From contig NZ_CP029002.1 in NCBI RefSeq assembly GCF_003073375.1, positions 1,164,001 through 1,228,000 on the forward strand: DNA of 64,000 nucleotides, written 5' to 3'. This document shows, one piece after another, positions 49,911-58,786 of this stretch. Below the pieces are notes generated by a model that was not told the origin of the DNA, ran no database searches, and worked only from the letters and a program-made list of their open reading frames with translations. The stretch comes from Lysinibacillus sp. 2017 (GTDB lineage: Bacteria > Bacillota > Bacilli > Bacillales_A > Planococcaceae). Positions within the stretch are counted from its first letter, which is position 1; every line of letters starts with the position of its first letter. The translations under genes were made by a program, and so were the position numbers.

Positions 49911-50444
49911 GTGCAACAGGCCATTTTCCATCGATTGTACGATACGTATCATCAAGATGTTTTTAATTTTTTGTTTTATTTAATAAAAAATCGTTCGGTT
50001 GCAGAAGACCTTTCGCATGAAGTGTATGTGCGTGTACTGAGGTCGTATGAGCGATTTGAAGGCAAGAGTAGCGAAAAAACATGGCTTTTTTCCATTGCTA
50101 AGAATATAGCCATTGATCATTTTCGAAAAAAGCAAATACGTGATAAGCATTCATTCACTACATTTGATTGGGAGACAGAGCAACTTGTCTCGACAATGCC
50201 GACGCCAGAACAATTTACAGAAATTAATGACCAATTAAGAGAATTATTAATTGCATTAGAAGAATGTTCTGGAGATCAAAAAATGGTTGTTATCATGCGT
50301 TATATACAGGAATTATCGGTTCAAGAAACAGCTGAAATTTTAGGGTGGACAGTAGCAAAGGTAAAGACTACACAACATCGCGCACTGAAAAACTTACGCC
50401 AAATAATGGAGAGCATCGATGGGAAGGGGGCAAATTCAAAATGA
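49911..50444 (+). CDS. sigX: ECF RNA polymerase sigma factor SigX
   Basis: Extracytoplasmic-function sigma factor, about 177 residues from GTG 49911 (GGAGG eight bases upstream; GTG 49902 is in frame but overlaps that site). Region 2: FHRLYDTYHQDVFNFLFYLI, AEDLSHEVYVRVLRSYERFEG, KTWLFSIAKNIAIDHFRKK. Region 4: MRYIQELSVQETAEILGWTVAKVKTTQHRALKNLR (read in two parts). Located after resE exactly as B. subtilis sigX, with its anti-sigma partner overlapping by four bases. Controls envelope-charge and lipid genes in B. subtilis. Confidence 0.9.
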   Translation: MQQAIFHRLYDTYHQDVFNFLFYLIKNRSVAEDLSHEVYVRVLRSYERFEGKSSEKTWLFSIAKNIAIDHFRKKQIRDKHSFTTFDWETEQLVSTMPTPEQFTEINDQLRELLIALEECSGDQKMVVIMRYIQELSVQETAEILGWTVAKVKTTQHRALKNLRQIMESIDGKGANSK

Positions 50445-51637
50445 AAAAAGATTGGGATGAAGAAAGTATTGAATCTCTTTTAACTAAAGCGCCTAAACAA
50501 AAAGACCATCGAACGAAAGAGGAAGTTTTTCAGCGATTACAAAGTGAAGGATTATTTTTAGACGAACCCGTAAAAATAGAAGGAAAACGAAAAAAGGGAA
50601 TTCGTTGGCTGCCCTTAATCGCTTCATTGGCAGCACTATTTATTATTGTGGTTATTGCAACACAACTATCAGGAAATTCTATTCAGGATGAAACGGCTGA
50701 TTCTTATGAGTTAGAAGCACAATCAAAAGAAGAAATGGCAACTAGTGAAAGCCGTACAATGTCTATGGAAAAGGTGATGGATAGTATGGCGGCTCAATCA
50801 CTAGTTTACCCATCACAATTAGTTGACGTAACATTATTTACAATTGGTTTAGCCGGTGATGATGCAGAAAGTGTGCCTGTTAGTTTTCTAATCCCAAATG
50901 ATGTCGTGCAGCAAAAAATTGGTACACCCAATCCAACAGCCCTACAGCTTTATGAAGTATTTGCGCCACTTATTGATGAACAGGCACTCGGATTCAATGA
51001 ATATCATCCACTACAAGGAAAGCTACTAGAAAAAAATGGTGGCCTTATCCATCAAGTACCAGAAGAGCGACCATATGATTTAGGTTCTGCCGCTATTTCA
51101 AACTACAGGGGCATGCTTGTCGATACATTTGGAAATGCCTATAATGAAGTAACGATACAAGATGAACAAGGCAATGTCGCCACTTTCGACAATCTCGGAG
51201 AAATGACACAGCCGATTTCATTAACAGATGCCTCCACGCATTATAACTATTTTGCTTACCAAAAGCGTGATAGCTCAATTTATTTGAGTCCGAATTTCAG
51301 AATGAGCTACACGAATGTTGAAGAGGCTCTTAAAAATATGACGACAGAAGCCAATGATATTTATCAAACCGTTATACTTCCTGATGTGACTTTTCAAACA
51401 AAAGTAGAAAACGAGCAAGTAGTGATTACTTTTGATCAAACGGTTGATCTAGAAAGCTATGATTCCATGCAAGCAATGCGGATGATTGAAGGGATATTAT
51501 TAACAGCGGCAAGCTTTGATAAGCAAGTGCAGTTTAAAAATATGCAACCGGTAGAGTGGAAGGGATTTGATTTTACGAAGCCACTCGAAAAACCAATTTC
51601 AGCGAATTTAATACAATATGATTTTTTTAATGAATAA
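50441..51637 (+). CDS. rsiX: Anti-sigma factor RsiX
   Basis: Membrane anti-sigma factor, 398 residues from ATG 50441, overlapping the sigX stop. Cytoplasmic N-terminus (residues 1-52) with ESIESLLTKAPKQKDHRTKEE, one membrane helix (WLPLIASLAALFIIVVIATQL), then a 320-residue extracytoplasmic domain with two repeated GerMN-like regions (FLIPNDVV and VILPDVTFQTKV). It should hold SigX inactive at the membrane. Sensing signal unknown. Position and architecture support RsiX although the sequence is diverged. Confidence 0.87.
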   Translation: MKKDWDEESIESLLTKAPKQKDHRTKEEVFQRLQSEGLFLDEPVKIEGKRKKGIRWLPLIASLAALFIIVVIATQLSGNSIQDETADSYELEAQSKEEMATSESRTMSMEKVMDSMAAQSLVYPSQLVDVTLFTIGLAGDDAESVPVSFLIPNDVVQQKIGTPNPTALQLYEVFAPLIDEQALGFNEYHPLQGKLLEKNGGLIHQVPEERPYDLGSAAISNYRGMLVDTFGNAYNEVTIQDEQGNVATFDNLGEMTQPISLTDASTHYNYFAYQKRDSSIYLSPNFRMSYTNVEEALKNMTTEANDIYQTVILPDVTFQTKVENEQVVITFDQTVDLESYDSMQAMRMIEGILLTAASFDKQVQFKNMQPVEWKGFDFTKPLEKPISANLIQYDFFNE

Positions 51638-51644
51638 CGAAATT

Positions 51645-51689
51645 ATAGGGATTGTCGGACAGTTGTCTTTACAATTCCTATTTTTAATT
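51645..51689 (+). terminator. Terminator after rsiX
   Basis: Stem ATAGGGATTGT/ACAATTCCTAT (51645-51655 with 51671-51681) and tail TTTTTAATTT. Confidence 0.78.
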
Positions 51690-51695
51690 TATAAT
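51668..51695 (+). promoter_or_regulatory. Promoter of the FMN riboswitch-ribU unit
   Basis: TTTACA (51668-51673), 16-base spacer, TATAAT (51690-51695), about 43 bases before the aptamer. It overlaps the rsiX terminator arm. Confidence 0.6.
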
Positions 51696-51737
51696 AGAAG
51701 TTGTAGCGAAGTATTGCTATAAAATTTAATATTGATT

Positions 51738-51907
51738 CATCTTCGGGGCAGGGTGCAATTCCCGATCGGCGGTAATAAAAGTGTCAACGACTGACCATTT
51801 ACTTGGAGGACGTTGCGTAAAAGCTTTTCGAGCCCGCGAGCCACTTTTGTGTGCAGGATTTGGTGAAATTCCAAAGCCGACAGTATAGTCTGGATGGGAG
51901 AAGATGA
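51738..51907 (+). ncRNA. FMN riboswitch (RFN element) aptamer
   Basis: The conserved RFN blocks appear in order: ATCTTCGGGGCAGGGTG at the 5' side, CCCGATCGGCGGT, then GAGCCCGCGAGC, GATTTGGTGAAATTCC, GCCGACAGT, AGTCTGGATGGGAGAAGATG at the 3' side, with a long variable arm between 51780 and 51830. FMN binding would stop expression of the riboflavin transporter downstream. Confidence 0.95.
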
Positions 51908-52060
51908 AGGTACGGTCGTCATTTTATGAAAATGTCGTGTTTTTTGTAGTACCAATTTTATGTTTCTTATAAAATAGCGCTTTTTTGAGCACTATAAATT
52001 TTAGGAGACTTAATTGCTACAAATCCACGGATAGACCTCTATTTAAGTGTGCCTATTTCT

Positions 52061-52092
52061 CCCTTATGCAAAACGAGCATAAGGGTTTTTTC
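52061..52092 (+). terminator. Riboswitch-controlled terminator before ribU
   Basis: Perfect 9-bp stem CCCTTATGC/GCATAAGGG (52061-52069 with 52077-52085) with seven T residues. It lies 66 bases before the ribU start and is the likely FMN-responsive terminator. The 150 bases between aptamer and terminator contain no gene. Confidence 0.82.
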
Positions 52093-52157
52093 ATGAATTG
52101 AATGGGATCGTCCTTTCTTCTTGCGAGATAGAATCAGCAATGAGGAGAGATTTTAGT

Positions 52158-52736
52158 ATGAAGAAACAAACTTTGAAGTTACGTTCATTCGTAACGGTCG
52201 GAATGTTAAGTGGGATTTCATTTATTCTAATGTTATTGAACTTCCCATTACCGTGGTTCCCAGCATTTTTGCAAATTGATTTTAGTGATGTGCCAGCTTT
52301 AATTGCGGCGATTACTATGGGACCCGTTGCAGGTATTTTAGTAGAACTCATTAAAAATGTATTAGACTGGGTTTATACAGGTGCACCAGAAGGAATTCCT
52401 GTTGGTCACATGGCAAACTTTGTAACAGGTGTGTTATTTATTTTCCCTGCGTATTACATTTATAAAAAGTTCCCTTCAGTAAAAGGGTTAATGACAGGTT
52501 TAGTCATTTCTACAATCGTAATGTCGGTCGGTATGGCAGTATTAAATTATATTGCGTTTTTACCAATGTATACGTATTTATTAGGAATGCCGCAATTTGA
52601 TATGTATGAAACGGTTGTGTTAGGTATTTTACCGTTCAACATCGTAAAAGGAATCATGATGCTCGTTGTTGTTACAATGCTTTATCGTACGATGCGTGTA
52701 TGGATTGAAAATCAACGTCGCCAATATATGGCGTAA
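52158..52736 (+). CDS. ribU: Riboflavin ECF transporter S component
   Basis: Membrane riboflavin-binding subunit, 192 residues from ATG 52158 (GAGGAGAG site). Six hydrophobic segments. Motifs typical of RibU/FmnP: FVTVGMLSGISFILMLLNFPLPW and FLQIDFSDVPALIAAITMGP (read here in parts), then ELIKNVLDWVYTGAPEGIPVGHMANF. FMN riboswitch upstream gives strong support. Requires the EcfA/EcfA'/EcfT module, not in the window. Confidence 0.94.
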   Translation: MKKQTLKLRSFVTVGMLSGISFILMLLNFPLPWFPAFLQIDFSDVPALIAAITMGPVAGILVELIKNVLDWVYTGAPEGIPVGHMANFVTGVLFIFPAYYIYKKFPSVKGLMTGLVISTIVMSVGMAVLNYIAFLPMYTYLLGMPQFDMYETVVLGILPFNIVKGIMMLVVVTMLYRTMRVWIENQRRQYMA

Positions 52737-52752
52737 AAAATAGAATGAAGGG

Positions 52753-52792
52753 GACTGTACTGTAAAATGTATTTTGCGGTATAGTCTTTTTT
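52753..52792 (+). terminator. Terminator after ribU
   Basis: Stem GACTGTACTGTAAAAT pairing imperfectly with ATTTTGCGGTATAGTC, tail TTTTTT. Confidence 0.75.
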
Positions 52793-52885
52793 ATTTTTAA
52801 GGAAATTATAAATCCTTCGTAGTGTGGATAACTTTTAAATAATTAAACGGACGCTTCAGCGCTTTTGTTCTTAGAAAAGAAAGTA

Positions 52886-52914
52886 TTGTAATCCTTTCGT
52901 AGGACTGCTATCAT
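52886..52914 (+). promoter_or_regulatory. brnQ promoter
   Basis: TTGTAA (52886-52891), 17-base spacer, extended -10 TGC-TATCAT (52909-52914). No CodY box was recognised beside it. Confidence 0.6.
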
Positions 52915-52991
52915 AGTGTACATTGTTGTGAAAAATCGGTCTATTTCGTCAAATGGACAACGTGGCAAATTACATCTTAGGAGAGACGGAT

Positions 52992-54326
52992 ATGGACAAA
53001 AAAATACCATTTTCAACATACGCAGTCATTGGTACAATGCTGTTTGGTATGTTCTTTGGTGCAGGAAATTTAATTTTCCCAATCCAAATGGGGCAATTAG
53101 CAGGAACGAATTATTGGTTCGCGTTAATTGGCTTTTTAGTAACTGCAATTGGTTTGCCGTTTTTAGGGATATTAGCAATTGGCTTATCAGGAAGTAATGG
53201 GTTAAGAGATTTAGCTTCGAAAGTACACCCAGTGTTTGGGGTTGTGTTTGCATTAGCACTTTATTTAACAATTGGGCCCTTCTTTGCGATTCCTCGTACT
53301 GCAACAGTACCGTTCGTTGTTGGGTTTGAGCCGTTTATTGATCCATCACAAGCGACACTTTGGCTTGCGGTATTTAGTTTTGTGTTCTTTGCAGTTGTGT
53401 TTTATTTCTCTTTAAATCCAGCGAAGATTATGGACATTATCGGCAAATATTTAACACCGGCGTTTTTAATTTTTCTATTTGTATTAATAGGTATTAGTTT
53501 ACTATCACCGATGGGTAGCTTTGTAGAACCCGCAGGTAACTATATTAACGAAGCGTTTATGACAGGCTTTAAAGAAGGCTACAATACGATGGATGCCTTA
53601 GCGTCGCTTGCATTCGGGATTATTGTCATCAATGCGATTAAACGTACAGGTGTGACGGATAAAAAAGAAATCGCTAAAGCGACATTAAAATCGGGTGTCT
53701 TTGCAATGGCGCTAATGATGCTGATTTACGGCTTAATTGCGTATATGGGTGCATCAAGTGTAACGGCAATTGGTACATTTGATAATGGTGGTCAAATTTT
53801 TGCGGCGGTTGCGGATCATTATTTTGGTTCGTACGGGGCAATTTTACTAGCGATCATTATCGTGTTAGCTTGTTTGAAAACAAGTATTGGCTTAATTACG
53901 GCATGTAGTGAATTTTTCCATGAAGTGTTCCCGAAAGTGAGTTACAAGGCGTTTGTAGTCATTTTATGTGTTGTATCATTTACAATTGCGAACGTAGGTT
54001 TAACAAATATCATTACGTATGCAGTTCCAGTGTTAATGTTCTTATACCCACTGGCGATTGTGTTGATTATTTTAGCGTTAGTAGGACCGCTATTTAACTA
54101 TAAACAAAGCGTATTTGCAGTAGCTATTTTATTGACATTCTTTATTAGTTTAATTGATGGTTATAATGCATTAGTTGCGAGTGTACCAACATTTGAAGTA
54201 GGTTTCTTAACGGAAGTTGCAGACTTTTATGCGCAGTATTTACCACTGTATTCAATTGGATTAGGGTGGATAGTTCCGGCGGTTGTTGGGGTTTTAGTAG
54301 GTTTACTTATTCCGACGAAAAAATAA
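52992..54326 (+). CDS. brnQ: Branched-chain amino acid:cation symporter
   Basis: LIVCS-family transporter of leucine, isoleucine and valine, 444 residues from ATG 52992 with AGGAGAG upstream (frame open from 52953). About twelve membrane helices. Family signatures: MLFGMFFGAGNLIFPIQMGQLAG (as overlapping parts), LALYLTIGPFFAIPRTATVPF and ACLKTSIGLITACSEFF. Ends at a long palindromic terminator. Uptake counterpart to IlvE at 8738. Confidence 0.92.
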   Translation: MDKKIPFSTYAVIGTMLFGMFFGAGNLIFPIQMGQLAGTNYWFALIGFLVTAIGLPFLGILAIGLSGSNGLRDLASKVHPVFGVVFALALYLTIGPFFAIPRTATVPFVVGFEPFIDPSQATLWLAVFSFVFFAVVFYFSLNPAKIMDIIGKYLTPAFLIFLFVLIGISLLSPMGSFVEPAGNYINEAFMTGFKEGYNTMDALASLAFGIIVINAIKRTGVTDKKEIAKATLKSGVFAMALMMLIYGLIAYMGASSVTAIGTFDNGGQIFAAVADHYFGSYGAILLAIIIVLACLKTSIGLITACSEFFHEVFPKVSYKAFVVILCVVSFTIANVGLTNIITYAVPVLMFLYPLAIVLIILALVGPLFNYKQSVFAVAILLTFFISLIDGYNALVASVPTFEVGFLTEVADFYAQYLPLYSIGLGWIVPAVVGVLVGLLIPTKK

Positions 54327-54330
54327 AAAG

Positions 54331-54364
54331 AGCGCTAGCAGCATAAATTTATGCTGCTAGCGCT
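54331..54364. terminator. Bidirectional terminator brnQ/yitT-like
   Basis: A 34-base uninterrupted palindrome with T/A tails on both sides between convergent genes. Confidence 0.85.
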
Positions 54365-54371
54365 TTTGTTT

Positions 54372-55229
54372 TTAATGAACATTTTTTTTCTTGAAGTTTC
54401 CGCCTTTAACTTCTACAACTTCGTAAATTGTAACGAAGGCATTAGGGTCAATTTCACGGATAATTGTTTTCATTTTGCTTTCTTCAAGACGGTTAATTAC
54501 ACATGTAATTTCTTTGAAATCTTGATTTGAATAAGCACCTTGAACTGTGTTGAATGTAGCACTACGACCCAAACGATCGCGGATAGTTTCAACCATTTTT
54601 ACAGGTTCATTTGTAATGATTTTAAATGATTTTGAACCGCTTAAACCTTCTTCGACGATATGGATTACTTTTGATGCGATGAAATAGGCGATCGCTGAAA
54701 GTAATGCACCTTTAAAGCCGAATACGAATGATACAACGATGAAGACGAAGAAGTTTAAAAATAGGATTAAATCACTTGTTCCAAATGGAAGTTTTCTAGA
54801 TAACAATACTGCAAGCATATCGATGCCGTCTAACGCACCACCGTTACGTAGTGCAAGACCCATACCGATACCTATAATAATACCACCGACAACCGTTATG
54901 AGTAATGCGTCACCTTCGATAATCGTAGTGACGTGGTGCATTAATGAAGTACCGACTGATAATGATACAATCCCAATGACTGAATTAATTGCGAAGCTTT
55001 TTCCGATTTGTTTATAGCCTAGATAAATAAATGGAATGTTAAGAATTGCGATAAGTATTCCTAATGGAAGCGGTGTTATTTGTGAGATTACGATACTAAT
55101 CCCGGTAACGCCACCATCCGATACGTTGTTTGGGATTAACACGGCCTCTAAACCGTAAGCAGCGATTAAACCACCGATAATGATGATGAATTTTTCGCTT
55201 AAAGATTTTGTGATACTTTGCTTAGCCAT
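54372..55229 (-). CDS. YitT family membrane protein
   Basis: DUF161/DUF2179 protein of about 285 residues from ATG 55229 (AGGGGG site; frame open to 55268). Five to six membrane helices make up the YitT domain (FIIIIGGLIAAYGLEAVLIPNNVSDGG-like start with GVTGISIVIS, NGGALDGIDMLAVLL, LILFLNFFVFIVVSFVFG), and the C-terminal DUF2179 domain starts at about 215 (FKIITNEPVKMVETIRDRLGR). The family is large in bacilli and not well characterised. Monocistronic. Confidence 0.85.
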   Translation of the reverse strand: MAKQSITKSLSEKFIIIIGGLIAAYGLEAVLIPNNVSDGGVTGISIVISQITPLPLGILIAILNIPFIYLGYKQIGKSFAINSVIGIVSLSVGTSLMHHVTTIIEGDALLITVVGGIIIGIGMGLALRNGGALDGIDMLAVLLSRKLPFGTSDLILFLNFFVFIVVSFVFGFKGALLSAIAYFIASKVIHIVEEGLSGSKSFKIITNEPVKMVETIRDRLGRSATFNTVQGAYSNQDFKEITCVINRLEESKMKTIIREIDPNAFVTIYEVVEVKGGNFKKKNVH

Positions 55230-55645
55230 AAATTTCCCCCTAATTCCTTGTTGTTTATAATTATACATGAATAATGACTGAATTTCTTTTCCTTGGCCCT
55301 AATTAATTTGAATTTAGGGAATAAAAAATAAGAATAACGTATAATTGCTACTTATCTAATATGTTATTCCCTTTTAGGTAAAAAATATAGATATTTTATA
55401 GAGAAAATTCAAAAAATAATATATGAAGGAGTTTTGATTAGCTTGTAGGACTATTTGTATTCGGTTGAAAAAACGGTTTATTTGAGCGGATGATCCTAAC
55501 GTGGAATTAATGAGTAATTGTAATAAATGAAACTGTATGCTACGTGAATTGTGTAGTATGCGGTTTTTTTGTATGGAAAGCTAACATAGAATATTTTTTA
55601 TTGGTAGAAAATGTTCGAATTATGAGATGAAAGTGATCTAAAAAA
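55230..55645. other. Intergenic region yitT-like/glnR
   Basis: No gene is seen. Two potential hairpins lie at 55296-55318 (CCCTAA/TTTAGGG) and 55316-55374 (GGGAATAA/TTATTCCC), in the minus-strand leader of the yitT-like gene. A short ORF after GAAGGAG at 55426 stops at its fifth codon. A terminator-like hairpin occurs at 55530-55564. Confidence 0.5.
55530..55568 (+). terminator. Orphan terminator-like hairpin
   Basis: AACTGTATGCTAC pairs imperfectly with GTGTAGTATGCGGTT, followed by TTTTTTTG. No plus-strand gene precedes it. Confidence 0.6.
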
Positions 55646-55649
55646 TGTA

Positions 55650-55701
55650 TGTTAGTTTTTATAACATTGAATTGACAAAGTACCTTACATTGATTTAAAG
55701 T
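55650..55701 (+). promoter_or_regulatory. glnRA promoter with two GlnR/TnrA boxes
   Basis: Site one, 55650-55666, matches TGTNA-N7-TNACA perfectly. Site two, 55673-55689 (TGACA-N7-TTACA), has one mismatch and overlaps the -35 TTGACA (55672-55677); the -10 is TAAAGT (55696-55701). The layout, two sites 23 bases apart with one on the -35, resembles the B. subtilis glnRA operator. Confidence 0.8.
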
Positions 55702-55723
55702 ATGGATTAAGGAAGGGGGCGAG

Positions 55724-56122
55724 ATGATGAGTCGAGAGTTTCGAAGAGCAATGCCGTTATTGCCGATTAGTATGGTCATGCAATTAACTGAATTAACGGC
55801 CAGACAAATTCGCTACTACGAAGAACATGAACTAATTGTCCCTGCTAGATCGGAAGGGAACAGAAGAATGTTTTCTTTAGATGACATTGATGCGCTTTTA
55901 GAAATTCGAGAATTGCTCGATCAAGGCATTAATATGGCGGGGATAAAAAAAGTGTTCGCTATGCGAAAAGATAATTATGTTAGAAGTTCTGACACAGTAC
56001 AGATATCAGATGCAGAGTTACGCGCAATCCTGCGAGAAGAAATGCAGCAGGCGCAGGCGACAAAAAAAACTTCGCTACGTCAAGGCGATTTATCGCGTTT
56101 CTTTCAATATAAAAGTGAGTAG
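55724..56122 (+). CDS. glnR: Glutamine synthetase repressor GlnR
   Basis: MerR-family repressor of 132 residues. Winged helix residues about 10-78, with QLTELTARQIRYYEEHE and RSEGNRRMFSLDDIDALLEI; the C-terminal tail has LRQGDLSRFFQ, the part that in B. subtilis senses feedback-inhibited glutamine synthetase. GGGGGC precedes two ATG codons. Co-transcribed with glnA (27 bases apart) and preceded by two operator sites, so autoregulation is expected. A shorter paralogue without this tail is at 227, with 28 identical bases in the recognition region. Confidence 0.93.
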   Translation: MMSREFRRAMPLLPISMVMQLTELTARQIRYYEEHELIVPARSEGNRRMFSLDDIDALLEIRELLDQGINMAGIKKVFAMRKDNYVRSSDTVQISDAELRAILREEMQQAQATKKTSLRQGDLSRFFQYKSE

Positions 56123-56149
56123 TGACCAAAAAAAGGAGAGTGTTGAAGT

Positions 56150-57508
56150 ATGACAAATACAGTGGTAAAAGGAACAAGCAAATTAACAAAAGAGGATATC
56201 AAAAAAATCGTTTTAGACAAAAATGTTAAGTTTATTCGTCTACAATTTACGGATATTTTAGGTACCATTAAAAATGTTGAAATTCCAGTAAGTCAGTTAG
56301 AAAAAGCGTTAGACAACAAAATGATGTTCGATGGTTCTTCTATTGAAGGCTTCGTTCGTATTGAAGAGTCTGACATGTACTTACGCCCTGATTTAGATAC
56401 ATTCATGATTTTCCCTTGGACGGCAGAAAAAGGCAAAGTAGCACGACTGATTTGTGACATCGCTCGTCCTGATGGTTCACCATTTGAAGGAGACCCTCGT
56501 TCGAACTTAAAACGTATGTTAAAAGAAATGGAAGACCTTGGCTTCACAGACTTCAACTTAGGGCCAGAACCAGAATTCTTCTTATTTAAATTAGATGAAA
56601 AAGGAGAACCAACATTAGAATTAAATGATGATGGTGGCTACTTCGACTTAGCACCGACAGACCTTGGTGAAAACTGCCGCCGTGACATTGTTCTAGAATT
56701 AGAAGAGATGGGCTTTGAAGTGGAGGCATCTCACCACGAAGTTGCACCAGGTCAGCACGAAATTGACTTCAAATATGCGAACGCAGTAGAAGCATGTGAT
56801 AATATCCAAACATTTAAATTAGTAGTAAAAACAATTGCGCGTAAGCATGGATTACATGCAACATTCATGCCAAAACCATTGTTCGGCGTAAACGGTTCAG
56901 GAATGCATTTCAACTTATCTTTATTCCAGGGTGATAAAAACGCATTCTGGGATGAAGGTTCAGAATTACAATTATCAAAAACAGCGAAAAACTTCATGGC
57001 GGGTGTATTAAAACACGTACAAGGGTTCACTGCGGTAACGAACCCAACTGTAAACTCTTATAAGCGTTTAGTACCAGGGTATGAAGCTCCATGTTATGTG
57101 GCATGGTCAGCGCAAAACCGTTCACCATTAATTCGTATCCCGGCTTCTCGTGGACTTTCTACTCGTATCGAATTACGTTCAGTTGACCCATCGGCGAACC
57201 CTTACTTAGCAATGGCAGTTATTTTAGCTGCTGGTTTAGATGGCGTGAAAAGTGAAATCGAGCCCCCAGCTCCAGTAGACCGCAACATCTACGTGATGAA
57301 CACAGAAGAACGCGCGGCAAACGGAATCGATAGTCTACCAGGTTCTTTAGATGCAGCGTTAGCAACATTAGCAAAAGATCAAGTCATTATTGATGCGTTA
57401 GGTGATCATATTTATGCAAACTTCAAAGAAGCAAAAGAAATAGAGTTTGATATGTTTAGAACAACAGTTACGCAGTGGGAGCGTGATCAATACTTGAAGA
57501 TGTTTTGA
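56150..57508 (+). CDS. glnA: Glutamine synthetase, type I
   Basis: Catalyses ATP-dependent amidation of glutamate; 452 residues, dodecameric GSI-alpha. Motifs: [19 protein letters not shown] (substrate side, about 64), [10 protein letters not shown] (metal, about 142), [18 protein letters not shown] (about 196), [15 protein letters not shown] (about 246), [11 protein letters not shown] (about 305) and [22 protein letters not shown]. No adenylylation Tyr region, as in bacilli. The N-terminus is eight residues longer than in B. subtilis. In this group the feedback-inhibited enzyme controls GlnR. Strong terminator follows. Confidence 0.96.
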   Translation: MTNTVVKGTSKLTKEDIKKIVLDKNVKFIRLQFTDILGTIKNVEIPVSQLEKALDNKMMFDGSSIEGFVRIEESDMYLRPDLDTFMIFPWTAEKGKVARLICDIARPDGSPFEGDPRSNLKRMLKEMEDLGFTDFNLGPEPEFFLFKLDEKGEPTLELNDDGGYFDLAPTDLGENCRRDIVLELEEMGFEVEASHHEVAPGQHEIDFKYANAVEACDNIQTFKLVVKTIARKHGLHATFMPKPLFGVNGSGMHFNLSLFQGDKNAFWDEGSELQLSKTAKNFMAGVLKHVQGFTAVTNPTVNSYKRLVPGYEAPCYVAWSAQNRSPLIRIPASRGLSTRIELRSVDPSANPYLAMAVILAAGLDGVKSEIEPPAPVDRNIYVMNTEERAANGIDSLPGSLDAALATLAKDQVIIDALGDHIYANFKEAKEIEFDMFRTTVTQWERDQYLKMF

Positions 57509-57514
57509 TCATTC

Positions 57515-57550
57515 AAAAAGCTAGAGCTCATGTAGCTCTAGCTTTTTTTT
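57515..57550 (+). terminator. Terminator after glnA
   Basis: 13-bp stem AAAAGCTAGAGCT with complement and a run of eight T residues. Confidence 0.9.
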
Positions 57551-57659
57551 ACGTTATTTGTAAATTTTTAATAATTAGATTATTCTAATAGAGTAAATGA
57601 TTACTAAAAGAGGGATATATATAGTAATTAGTGAAATTTAGATAGAAAGGGAGATGAGT

Positions 57660-58775
57660 GTGTTTCAAGCATTAAAAGTCGGGTTATTAATCGAACGATC
57701 GAACCGTAAAAACCTTGTCGCGCTACTAGCTGTTATTGTCATTGTGTTTGGTTGTATGTTTTTCATAAAAGCACAGGAAGTCGGCGAACAAATTGCCGAA
57801 AAGAAGAGTGATTATTATCATGCGCAGGCGATTTTATCGAAGTTCCAAGTGAAGGATGCCTCAGAAGGCGGGGATGGAAGTGAATTATATAAAAATTTAA
57901 CCCGTCAGAAAAGTGCCATTGCGCTTCAAATTGCGGGATTAACCGTAGAAGATTATGGATTATATTATGAGGGTGCATTTAATATTGCTAAGTTAAGACA
58001 AGAAGCATTTGAAATGGAAGAATACGAGAAGGTCGCGATATTATTGCCTTCGAAACTACAAAATACGTTGAATTATTTATATTTTAAAAAGATGATGGAT
58101 GAAGATAAGAGTACGATTAGCAATTTATCTCAATACATACCGTTTTTATTATTTATATTTAGTCTAATTGGGGCGGGATGGTACATATTTATCAGTTTTT
58201 ATACGAGCTCTATTTTGCTCGACGATTTCGAGCACTCTAGTATTATTAAAGGGTATCCCGTACGTTTTGACCATTACATTATATCGAAATGTATCATTGC
58301 CTTTTTATACGTTATTGCCTTTATCGCACTGATTTTTGTTAGTGCTATACCGTTATTGAAAAATGGACTAGGTGATCTTTTAGAGCCAGTGAGAGCATAT
58401 TTAGGAGACGCTACACTTATTTCAAGCATTCAATATATCGCATTATGTGTGGGCTATATGATCATTATTTCAGTGTTTGTCATGTTGCTGTCGATTATTT
58501 TAAATGTATTATTAAAAAACATGTACTTAACGTTATTTGTCCACTTTATACTGTTCTTTTTACCAATGATTTTCCCGTCACTTATTAGCATGTTCCCTTA
58601 TAATCCATTCAATTTTATGAATTTCAACGAAATTTTAAGTGGCATGCCAGTTGACTTAGAAAAATCTGTTGATATTACGATGAATGTAGGAATGCTCATT
58701 ATTATCGTGTGTATAATATTGATGCTGTTCGTCATAAAAACATTCTTCTCAACAGGGAAAATCAAAAGGGCGTAG
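57660..58775 (+). CDS. ABC transporter permease (first of two)
   Basis: Integral membrane protein of about 371 residues. GTG 57660 has AAGGGAG seven bases upstream; ATG 57654 is in frame but overlaps the site. One N-terminal helix (NLVALLAVIVIVFGCMFFI), an extracytoplasmic helical domain of about 110 residues, then five helices (YIPFLLFIFSLIGAGWYIFI, CIIAFLYVIAFIALIFVSAIP, YIALCVGYMIIISVFVMLLSIIL, LFVHFILFFLPMIFPSLI, VGMLIIIVCIILMLFVI). ABC-2 exporter-like architecture. First gene of a permease-permease-ATPase operon. Substrate unknown. Confidence 0.7.
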   Translation: MFQALKVGLLIERSNRKNLVALLAVIVIVFGCMFFIKAQEVGEQIAEKKSDYYHAQAILSKFQVKDASEGGDGSELYKNLTRQKSAIALQIAGLTVEDYGLYYEGAFNIAKLRQEAFEMEEYEKVAILLPSKLQNTLNYLYFKKMMDEDKSTISNLSQYIPFLLFIFSLIGAGWYIFISFYTSSILLDDFEHSSIIKGYPVRFDHYIISKCIIAFLYVIAFIALIFVSAIPLLKNGLGDLLEPVRAYLGDATLISSIQYIALCVGYMIIISVFVMLLSIILNVLLKNMYLTLFVHFILFFLPMIFPSLISMFPYNPFNFMNFNEILSGMPVDLEKSVDITMNVGMLIIIVCIILMLFVIKTFFSTGKIKRA

Positions 58776-58786
58776 GAGGGATAGAC

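Noticed and set aside
55426-55500. Leader peptide after GAAGGAG upstream of glnR
   Set aside because: The TTG frame stops at the fifth codon; not a convincing coding unit.
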